Part shown: piece after piece, positions 1 to 5,182 of the stretch
Position numbering within the stretch: the first letter of the stretch is position 1
Layout: each line of letters starts with the position of its first letter
NCBI GenBank assembly: GCA_018820005.1
Contig: JAHJOS010000111.1
Location: 1 to 5,580 of the forward strand
Source of the DNA: Alphaproteobacteria bacterium
GTDB taxonomy: Bacteria; Pseudomonadota; Alphaproteobacteria; Rhizobiales; Devosiaceae
Direction: 5' to 3'
Length of the DNA: 5,580 nucleotides
Notes under the pieces: generated by a model
What the model was told of the DNA's origin: nothing
The model's input: the letters and a program-made list of their open reading frames with translations, nothing else
The model's database searches: none
Program-made: the position numbers and the translations under genes

Positions 1-1
1 G

Positions 2-463
2 ATTTCCGATCTTGAACTGGACCAGAAGGCCGCGTCGCAGCTCAAGGACTACCAGAGCTTTGACTACATCCTGAAAGAAATCATCTTCGTGGGACAGGGC
101 TCGAGCAAGCGCACGGGCGACGCCAACCGGTATCGATCACGCTTTGCGGGCTGCGACAGCGCGGTGGACGTGTCGATGAACTTCACCGATGCTGCTGTTA
201 TCGATGTGGGGCGTCGCAATGCCACACAGATGCCTGAAGCGATCGCCAAGGAACTGGCTGGCTTGAATGTGGGCGGCATTACCAAGCCGCGCGTGGTCGA
301 AACGGGCGTCTCGATGCTCGCTGTCTGCGAGAAGACCCAGGCCGAGGATCTGACCTTCATCAAGGGCGATCTGCGCGAACAGCAGGGCAATACGGCGCTT
401 ACCGATCAGGTCGCCAAATATCTGGCCGACCTTCGCAAGTCAGCCAAGATTGTCTACAACTAG
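2..463 (+). CDS. surA: SurA-like periplasmic peptidyl-prolyl isomerase, C-terminal part (5' end outside window)
   Basis: The frame is open from base 2 to a TAG at 461-463, giving 153 residues with no start in view, so the N-terminal SurA chaperone domain would lie to the left. What is visible resembles a parvulin-type rotamase domain: an opening strand (FDYILKEIIFV), a middle segment with RFAGCDSA, and a closing stretch ending in VSMLAVCEK. It finishes with a helical tail (YLADLRKSAKIVYN) typical of alphaproteobacterial SurA-like proteins. The family assists folding of outer-membrane proteins in the periplasm. The position directly before pdxA and rsmA matches the surA-pdxA-rsmA order of Proteobacteria and is the strongest support for the name. 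Two cysteines (codons at 152-154 and 326-328) could form a disulfide in the periplasm, which is inference. The signal peptide is not in the window. The assignment as a SurA/PPIase homologue is fairly secure, but strict orthology with E. coli SurA is less so because this domain is divergent. Confidence 0.82.
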   Translation: MSDLELDQKAASQLKDYQSFDYILKEIIFVGQGSSKRTGDANRYRSRFAGCDSAVDVSMNFTDAAVIDVGRRNATQMPEAIAKELAGLNVGGITKPRVVETGVSMLAVCEKTQAEDLTFIKGDLREQQGNTALTDQVAKYLADLRKSAKIVYN

Positions 464-470
464 ACGCGAT

Positions 471-485
471 GCCCGCCGGGCGGGC
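471..485 (+). other. GC-rich hairpin in the surA-pdxA spacer
   Basis: The 15 nt GCCCGCCGGGCGGGC are a palindrome apart from the central base. As RNA they can form a 6-bp all-GC stem (471-476 with 480-485) around a CGG loop. It lies 7 nt after the surA stop codon and 19 nt before the pdxA Shine-Dalgarno sequence. No U-run follows, so it is not an intrinsic terminator. It could affect mRNA processing, stability or read-through into pdxA, or be chance in GC-rich DNA. Confidence 0.35.
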
Positions 486-503
486 CGAGCGCATCGCTAC
501 GCC

Positions 504-508
504 GGAGA
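504..508 (+). promoter_or_regulatory. Shine-Dalgarno sequence of pdxA (decides the start)
   Basis: GGAGA lies 5 nt from the ATG at 514 (GGAG is 6 nt away), a good ribosome-binding distance. The alternative in-frame ATG at 469 is preceded only by CTACAACTAGACGCG, with no purine-rich element. This favours the start at 514. Confidence 0.7.
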
Positions 509-513
509 TCGTG

Positions 514-1512
514 ATGGACAGGCCGCTTGCCATCAGCATGGGCGAACCAGCTGGTGTCGGCCCAGACATTGCCATGGCGCTTTATGCCAGACGGGCGGAA
601 CTGGCGTTGCCCAGCTTCTGCCTGTTCGGCAACATTGGTTTTCTGCGATCGCGCGCGCAGCGCCTTGGGCTGGACATAGCCCTGATATCGGCGGGTCCGG
701 ATGGAGCCAGCACCGAATTTCAAACCGCCTTGCCGGTTTTTGATATTGATGGCGCCGTTCCTGACCACCCTGGCCAGACATCACCGCTATCTGCCCACTG
801 TGTGATCAGGTCCATTGAGGCCGCAGTCGAGGCAACCCTGAGCGGGGCGTGCCGCGGCCTGATTACCGGGCCGATCCACAAAGGCGCGCTGTACCACGCC
901 GGGTTCAAACATCCCGGGCACACCGAGTTTCTCGCAGAACTCTGTGCCATGGGCGGCCCAACGCCGCTTCCCGTCATGATGCTTGCGCATGGTGGTCTGC
1001 GCGCTGTGCCGGTGACAATCCACGTGCCGATCAAGGACGTGCCGCGGCTTGTTACCAAATCGCTGATCGTGGAGACGGTACGGGCGGTTGCCCATGACCT
1101 GCGGCAACGCTTTGGCATTGCCAATCCGCAGATTGCTGTGGCCGGCCTGAACCCACACGCGGGAGAAGGTGGCGCTATCGGCCGTGAGGATCTCGAAATC
1201 GTCGGGCCTGCCGTGGCCCAATTGCAGTTTGAAGGGCTGGGCGTGACCGGCCCCCTGCCCGCCGATACACTGTTCTACCCGACGCACTGGGCGCAATATG
1301 ATGCTGTGGTCGCCATGTATCACGATCAGGCGCTGATTCCGATCAAGACGGTCGCCTTTGAGGATGCGGTCAATGTGACGTTGGGCCTGCCCATCGTGCG
1401 CACGTCGCCAGACCATGGCACGGCCTTTGACCTGGCCGGCACCGGCCGGGCTTCGTTCAAGAGTTTCCTCGCGGCTATCCGGATGGCCGATGCAATGACA
1501 GCGAGCCAATGA
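514..1512 (+). CDS. pdxA: 4-hydroxythreonine-4-phosphate dehydrogenase PdxA
   Basis: PdxA oxidises 4-phosphohydroxy-L-threonine with NAD+. The product decarboxylates to 3-amino-2-oxopropyl phosphate, which PdxJ uses to make pyridoxine 5'-phosphate (DXP-dependent vitamin B6 pathway, cytoplasm). The product has 332 residues, close to the 329 of E. coli. Visible motifs are the N-terminal MGEPAGVGPD (9-18), LITGPIHKG (116-124), PGHTEF (134-139, substrate-binding H136-T137), LNPHAGEGG (212-220) and AMYHDQ (267-272). The three metal-binding histidines fall at 170, 215 and 270, with the same 45- and 55-residue spacing as E. coli H166, H211 and H266. The C-terminal TSPDHGTAFDLAG is also present. I chose ATG 514 because of its GGAGA element and because family homology begins there. 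An in-frame ATG at 469 would add 15 unconserved residues lying over a hairpin. The 3' end overlaps rsmA by ATGA. The exact motif spacing supports true PdxA rather than a paralogue. Confidence 0.95.
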   Translation: MDRPLAISMGEPAGVGPDIAMALYARRAELALPSFCLFGNIGFLRSRAQRLGLDIALISAGPDGASTEFQTALPVFDIDGAVPDHPGQTSPLSAHCVIRSIEAAVEATLSGACRGLITGPIHKGALYHAGFKHPGHTEFLAELCAMGGPTPLPVMMLAHGGLRAVPVTIHVPIKDVPRLVTKSLIVETVRAVAHDLRQRFGIANPQIAVAGLNPHAGEGGAIGREDLEIVGPAVAQLQFEGLGVTGPLPADTLFYPTHWAQYDAVVAMYHDQALIPIKTVAFEDAVNVTLGLPIVRTSPDHGTAFDLAGTGRASFKSFLAAIRMADAMTASQ

Positions 1513-2375
1513 GCCAAATCGACAATCTGCCGCCCCTGCGTGAGGTCATTGCTGAACATGGCCTGCGAGCCAAGAAGGAACTGGGTCAGAACTTTCTGCT
1601 CGACCTCAATCTGACGGCCCGCATAGCGCGTGTCGGAGGGGCGCTGGAGGGCGTTCGTGTCATCGAGGTGGGTCCGGGGCCTGGTGGTCTCACCCGTGCC
1701 CTGCTGGCCGAGGGCGCGCGCGAGGTTATCGCCATTGAGCGGGATGCACGCGCGCTGCCGGCCCTGGCACAGATTGCTGAAGCCTATCCCGGGCGGCTGA
1801 CAGTGATCAGCGGCGATGCCATGGAAATGAACTATGCGGCGCTGGCCGATGGGCCAACACGGATCATCGCCAACCTGCCTTATAATATCGCTACACCCCT
1901 GCTGACGGGCTGGCTGACATCGCAGCCCTGGCCGCCGTTTTTCGAGAGCCTTACCCTGATGTTCCAGCGCGAAGTGGCAGAGCGCATCTGCGCCCGCCCC
2001 AGCGAGGATCCCTATGGTCGGCTGGGCGTGCTCGCAGGCTGGCGGACTGATGCCCGCATTGCGTTCAATGTCAGCCGGGAGGCCTTTGTGCCGGCGCCGA
2101 ATGTAACCTCATCGGTGGTGCATCTGGTGCCCAAGGCGGTGGACAGCACCGTGGCGGTGCGCGACCTTGAAACCATCACCAAAGTGGCGTTCGGGCAGCG
2201 GCGCAAGATGGTGCGGCAGAGCCTGAAGGCCAGTGGGGTGGCCGTGGAAGGCCTATTGGCGGCCGCCGGGATCAAGGGCGATGAACGGGCCGAGGATCTG
2301 CCGATCTCGGTGTTCCTGGACATGGCACGCGCCCTGCCCGGCCTGCGCAAGGCGGCGCAGGGCGGCGCGGACTAG
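1509..2375 (+). CDS. rsmA: 16S rRNA (adenine(1518)-N(6)/adenine(1519)-N(6))-dimethyltransferase RsmA (KsgA)
   Basis: RsmA uses S-adenosylmethionine to dimethylate the two adjacent adenines in the helix-45 loop at the 3' end of 16S rRNA, a late checkpoint in 30S assembly. Loss of this methylation gives kasugamycin resistance in known bacteria. The protein has 288 residues, normal for alphaproteobacteria. In order, it shows the N-terminal KKELGQNFLLD (22-32), SAM motif I VIEVGPGPGGLT (51-62), the acidic IERD (76-79), GDAME (102-106), the catalytic NLPYNIATPLL (122-132) that holds the target adenine, QREVAERI (153-160), FVPAPNVTSSV (193-203) and the C-terminal FGQRRKMVRQSL (228-239). The start ATG overlaps the pdxA stop (ATGA). 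Only a weak upstream purine element (AGCGAG) is seen, so translational coupling to pdxA is likely. The gene ends 4 nt before the converging gmk stop codon. Identification is secure. Confidence 0.97.
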   Translation: MSQIDNLPPLREVIAEHGLRAKKELGQNFLLDLNLTARIARVGGALEGVRVIEVGPGPGGLTRALLAEGAREVIAIERDARALPALAQIAEAYPGRLTVISGDAMEMNYAALADGPTRIIANLPYNIATPLLTGWLTSQPWPPFFESLTLMFQREVAERICARPSEDPYGRLGVLAGWRTDARIAFNVSREAFVPAPNVTSSVVHLVPKAVDSTVAVRDLETITKVAFGQRRKMVRQSLKASGVAVEGLLAAAGIKGDERAEDLPISVFLDMARALPGLRKAAQGGAD

Positions 2376-2391
2376 GCTCTCAAAGAGAGTC
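2375..2391. other. Small stem-loop across the convergent rsmA/gmk stop codons
   Basis: CTCTC (2377-2381) and GAGAG (2385-2389) form a 5-bp stem around AAA. On the + strand RNA it extends to 7 bp with a G-U and a G-C pair (2376:2390 and 2375:2391). It contains the last base of the rsmA TAG and the whole gmk TGA. Neither strand has a U-run after it, so it does not qualify as a standard intrinsic terminator. It may protect 3' ends or contribute to pausing where the two units meet. The role is inference. Confidence 0.35.
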
Positions 2392-3018
2392 GATCTGGCT
2401 CTGCAAGTCCTTGACGAAGCTACCCAAATTGAGCTGACGCTGGCGATCGAGGCGGGCTGAAACCAGGATCGAGCGGACCCGCTGCGTGGAGGCTTCAAGG
2501 TCTTCATTGACGATGACATAGTCATACTCGTTGAAGTGTTCCATCTCGCGGCGCGCATTCTGCAGACGCTTTTCGATGGTGCCTACGCTGTCCTGGGCGC
2601 GGCGCTCCAGCCGGGCGCGGAGTTCCTTGATGGTGGGGGGCAGGATGAACACGGTCACCATGTCCTTGCGGCTGTTCTTATAGAGCTGCAGCGTGCCCTG
2701 GTAATCGATGTCGAACAGGATGTCGTTGCCCGCAGCGAGCTGCTCTTCGACGCGCGCGCGGGGCGTGCCGTAAAAATTGCCATGAACCTCAGCAGATTCA
2801 AGCAGTTCGCCATCCTGCTGCATGCGCTTGAAGGTCGGCACATCGATGAAATAATAGTGCTTGCCATCGACTTCGTCGGTGCGGCGAGCCCGCGTGGTCA
2901 CCGAGACGGACAGCTTGATATTGGGATCGGCACCAAAAAGGGCCCGGGAAATGGACGATTTGCCTGCGCCCGAGGGCGAAGCGATGACCAGCATGACGCC
3001 GCGACGCTGAAATTCCAT
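2380..3018 (-). CDS. gmk: Guanylate kinase
   Basis: Gmk phosphorylates GMP (and dGMP) to GDP with ATP, an essential cytoplasmic step in guanine nucleotide supply. The protein has 212 residues, typical for the family. It shows the P-loop SPSGAGKSS (14-22), the GMP-binding stretch SVSVTTRARR (37-46) followed by DEVDGKHYYF (48-57), ESAEVHGNFYGTP (74-86), the DIDYQG segment (103-108), the arginine-rich lid RLERRAQDS (136-144) with EKRLQNA (149-155), and the base-side YDYVIVNED (165-173). At 47-48 it has Thr-Asp where E. coli has Pro-Gly, a loop change with no obvious effect on key residues. The ATG is preceded by AGGG 7 nt upstream, overlapping the yicC stop codon, and the gap to yicC is only 9 nt. 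It is the last gene of the mltG-yicC-gmk unit and converges on rsmA. Identification is secure. Confidence 0.97.
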   Translation of the reverse strand: MEFQRRGVMLVIASPSGAGKSSISRALFGADPNIKLSVSVTTRARRTDEVDGKHYYFIDVPTFKRMQQDGELLESAEVHGNFYGTPRARVEEQLAAGNDILFDIDYQGTLQLYKNSRKDMVTVFILPPTIKELRARLERRAQDSVGTIEKRLQNARREMEHFNEYDYVIVNEDLEASTQRVRSILVSARLDRQRQLNLGSFVKDLQSQIDSL

Positions 3019-3027
3019 CAGCCGACC

Positions 3028-3918
3028 CTACTCGATGTTTTGAACCTGTTCGCGTAATTGATCGATCGCCGCCTTAAGGTCAAGGCCAATGGCGGTCAGT
3101 TCCACTGCATTGGATTTGCTACACAATGTGTTGGCTTCGCGGTTGAATTCCTGGGCGAGGAAGTCGAGGCGCCGACCGACTGCACCGCCGCTGGCAATCA
3201 ACTGACGGGCGCTGGCGACATGAGCGCTCAGGCGGTCCAGCTCTTCGCGGATATCTGCCTTTATTGCCAATAGCATAGCCTCTTGGGCGAGGCGGTCCGG
3301 GGCGATGGTTAGATCGTCGGCCAGGGTGGCAATCTGCTGGTGCAGACGGTGCTGGATGGCCTCGCGACTGCGGGCAGGATGGGCTGCTGCCAGCACCATG
3401 CAAGCATCCATTTCGTCCAGGATTTGCACCATGCTTGCACCCAGTTTGCACCCTTCTTGCCTGCGGGCAATGACGAGATCCACCAGGGCCTGGGAGACAG
3501 CCTGGACGATGGCTGAGGTCAGGGCCTGCTCCGCGTCGACCGACATCGGCGCCTCGCGCTGATCGAGCACCCCCTTGAGCCCCAGGATGCCCTCGAGCGT
3601 CGGCGGTGGCGCGGTGATACGGGTACCGAGATCGGCGATGGCGGCGAGGATGGTGTTGAGGGCCTGCTGGTTGACCACCACATTGCCCCCGGCCCCATCG
3701 CGCTCGACAGTGACCGCGCAGTTGATGGCGCCACGCGAGACCATCTTGCCGATGAGCTGGCGGATCTCGCCTTCGAGGGCATCAAGGCCGGGTGTGAGGC
3801 GAATGCGGATATCGAGCCCGCGGCTGTTGACCGACTTGATCTCGCAGACAAAGCCAGCCCCCGGCACCGCGCCGGTGACGCGGGCATAGCCGGTCATGCT
3901 GGCGAGCGAATGGCTCAC
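3028..3918 (-). CDS. yicC: YicC family endoribonuclease
   Basis: This 296-residue protein has the full YicC layout. The N-terminal domain opens with SLASMTGYAR (4-13) and CEIKSVNSRGLDIRIR (25-40). The central region holds RRQEGCKLG (152-160). The C-terminal DUF1732-type domain carries KADIREELDRLSAHV (220-234), GRRLDFLAQEFNREANTL (248-265), CSKSN (266-270) and the terminal LREQVQNIE (288-296). Members of the family (E. coli YicC, B. subtilis YloC) have been reported as endoribonucleases, and E. coli YicC was linked to turnover of the small RNA RyhB. The targets here are unknown. The start is GTG at 3918-3916, overlapping the mltG stop codon as GTGA. No Shine-Dalgarno is visible in the C/G-rich sequence before it, so translation probably depends on coupling to mltG. 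A downstream ATG (residue 8) would cut into the conserved N-terminus. gmk follows after 9 nt, a pairing also found in Bacillus (yloC-remA-gmk). The family is secure, the molecular role less so. Confidence 0.94.
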   Translation of the reverse strand: MSHSLASMTGYARVTGAVPGAGFVCEIKSVNSRGLDIRIRLTPGLDALEGEIRQLIGKMVSRGAINCAVTVERDGAGGNVVVNQQALNTILAAIADLGTRITAPPPTLEGILGLKGVLDQREAPMSVDAEQALTSAIVQAVSQALVDLVIARRQEGCKLGASMVQILDEMDACMVLAAAHPARSREAIQHRLHQQIATLADDLTIAPDRLAQEAMLLAIKADIREELDRLSAHVASARQLIASGGAVGRRLDFLAQEFNREANTLCSKSNAVELTAIGLDLKAAIDQLREQVQNIE

Positions 3919-5015
3919 TGGGCGGCCGGGGCGTCGCCGGCCTGGGTGGCCTGCTCGTCTTCGAGAGCCTTGCGAGCGGCTTCGGCCTCATTGGCGACCT
4001 TGCGGTATTCGGCAACGTTCTTCTGGTGCTCGGCATAGGTCTCGGAAAAGACGTGCCCCTCGCTGGGCAAGGCGCCCTTGGCGACGAAGTAGAGATATTT
4101 GTGATCGTCCGGATTGGCGACCGCCTTGAGTGCCTCGATGCCGGGGTTGGCGATGGGCGTGGGGGGCAGCGCGTCGATCTGGTAGGTGTTGTAGGGGGTC
4201 TTGGCTTCGATCTCGGAGCGCTTGAGACCGCGGCCCAGCGTCGTCTGCCCCTTGGTGATGCCATAGATGATAGTGGGGTCGGACTGCAGGCGCATGCCGG
4301 CGCGCAGACGATTGACGAAGACGGCCGCCACTTCGGGCCTCTCGTTGGCGACGCCGGTTTCCTTCTCGACGATGGATGCCAGGACAACGAGCTCTTCGGG
4401 GGACTTGATCGGCAAATCGGCCTGACGCGCATCCCAGATGGTTGCCAGCTGCGTGGTCATGGCCAGTTGCATCTTGTCGAGCACGGACTGGCGCGTATCG
4501 CCCGGGGTAAAATCATAGCTGCCGGGCAGAATGGAGCCTTCGGGCGGCAAAGCCGCAACGGGACCGATCAGATCGCCGGTTGCATCGAGCCGCTGCACGA
4601 CATCCCATGAGGTCCAACCCTCGGGAATGGTGACGGCATAGCGAATGGGATTGCCCTGGCTGAGCTCGGTGAGGATATCGGCCATGCTGGCATGGGCGGG
4701 GATACGGAAATCACCCTGCTTGATGCCGGTTGCCTGTTCGAGGGCGCGACCGCCGAACTGGAACACGAAACGATTGGAGATGAGCCCCTGCTCCTCAAGG
4801 CGCGCGGAAACCGAGCTGATGCCCGCCCCTGATTCGACGCGGAAGGTGGTTTCAGCATCCAGCGGGCCGGCGCCGTAAAACTGCGATGCGCCGTAAAAGA
4901 ACAGGCCACCTGCAACCAGCAGAGCAAGCACCACAAGACCCAGCAGGCCATTGAGAATATCAACGAAACCGTTGCGCGAACGGCGCCGCTGGCGCCGGGG
5001 CTTGCGATCATTCAT
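3915..5015 (-). CDS. mltG: Endolytic murein transglycosylase MltG (YceG-like)
   Basis: MltG is an inner-membrane lytic transglycosylase that cleaves nascent glycan strands within the chain and is thought to set glycan length. The 366-residue protein starts with an arginine/lysine-rich cytoplasmic tail (2-14), then one hydrophobic segment (about 20-42), giving a type II topology with the catalytic part in the periplasm. A LysM-like region (about 55-127) precedes the YceG catalytic domain. Visible motifs are TIPEGWTSWDV (129-139), LPGSYDF (163-169), LASIVEKETG (212-221, with E217 matching the catalytic E218 of E. coli), FVNRLRAGMRLQSDPTIIYG (233-252), TPYNTY (273-278), LPPTPIANPG (283-292) and KYLYFVAKG (306-314). 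An Ala/Glu-rich tail (about 341-366) extends past the conserved core. I chose the ATG at 5015, with GAGG 12 nt upstream. An in-frame extension to 5144 would run through a terminator hairpin and has no membrane-protein logic. It overlaps yicC by GTGA. Confidence 0.95.
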   Translation of the reverse strand: MNDRKPRRQRRRSRNGFVDILNGLLGLVVLALLVAGGLFFYGASQFYGAGPLDAETTFRVESGAGISSVSARLEEQGLISNRFVFQFGGRALEQATGIKQGDFRIPAHASMADILTELSQGNPIRYAVTIPEGWTSWDVVQRLDATGDLIGPVAALPPEGSILPGSYDFTPGDTRQSVLDKMQLAMTTQLATIWDARQADLPIKSPEELVVLASIVEKETGVANERPEVAAVFVNRLRAGMRLQSDPTIIYGITKGQTTLGRGLKRSEIEAKTPYNTYQIDALPPTPIANPGIEALKAVANPDDHKYLYFVAKGALPSEGHVFSETYAEHQKNVAEYRKVANEAEAARKALEDEQATQAGDAPAAQ

Positions 5016-5103
5016 CGTGCTGTTCAACCTCGAGGTCCGGTGCCTTGCGATAGCGCCGGATCGTGTCTGGAAATGGGCGACTGCCGGAGACAGAACGCCC
5101 GGC

Positions 5104-5132
5104 ATTGTTGGCATGGCCCAAGCCAAAGACAA
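5104..5132 (-). promoter_or_regulatory. Candidate sigma70-type promoter of the mltG-yicC-gmk unit
   Basis: On the - strand TTGTCT (5132-5127) and AACAAT (5109-5104) are separated by exactly 17 nt, each matching 4 of 6 consensus positions. The -35 box would overlap the T-rich tail of the fabF terminator. Transcription would begin near 5097, leaving a leader of about 80 nt before mltG. The match is weak and chance is a real possibility. A promoter is nevertheless expected here if the terminator isolates mltG from fabF. Confidence 0.25.
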
Positions 5133-5164
5133 GGGGCACAGCACGCGTCAGCGCACCGTGCCCC
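5125..5164 (-). terminator. Intrinsic (Rho-independent) terminator of fabF
   Basis: Read on the - strand, GGGGCACGGTGCGC (5164-5151) and GCGTGCTGTGCCCC (5146-5133) pair over 14 consecutive positions (ten Watson-Crick, four G-U) around a TGAC loop. The tail TTGTCTTT (5132-5125) follows directly. The hairpin begins 18 nt past the fabF stop codon. Four inner or middle pairs are G-U only in this orientation. In the + strand RNA they become A-C mismatches and there is no U-tail, so the signal points towards fabF. The short CGTCT/AGACG inverted repeat at 5164-5174 shares one base with it and is probably incidental. Confidence 0.75.
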
Positions 5165-5182
5165 GTCTGAGACGTGGATAAG

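Noticed and set aside
787..1509. A 240-residue open frame on the - strand, antisense to pdxA
   Set aside because: It lies wholly inside pdxA, whose motifs are intact on the + strand. Its translation resembles no family I know, and long antisense frames are expected in GC-rich coding DNA.
2375..2391. The rsmA/gmk hairpin as a bidirectional intrinsic terminator
   Set aside because: Neither strand has a U-run after the stem and the stem is only 5-7 bp, so it is listed as a stem-loop and not as a terminator.
2536..3057. A 173-residue open frame on the + strand, antisense to gmk and the end of yicC
   Set aside because: It has no recognisable motif or ribosome-binding site, and it runs across the yicC/gmk junction on the opposite strand to two secure genes.
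3782..4432. A 216-residue - strand frame spanning the mltG/yicC junction
   Set aside because: It is rich in Arg, Pro and Ser, typical of an out-of-frame reading of GC-rich genes, and both overlapped genes are well supported. I also checked it as a possible frameshift product and found no reason for one.
5016..5144. A 43-residue N-terminal extension of mltG to the ATG at 5144
   Set aside because: It begins inside the terminator hairpin, has no ribosome-binding site or conservation that I recognise, and would place extra sequence before the usual basic tail and membrane anchor.
5164..5174. A short inverted repeat CGTCT-G-AGACG next to the terminator
   Set aside because: It is too short (5-bp arms, one-base centre) to call as an operator, and it shares a base with the much stronger terminator hairpin. 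It was noted only within that entry.
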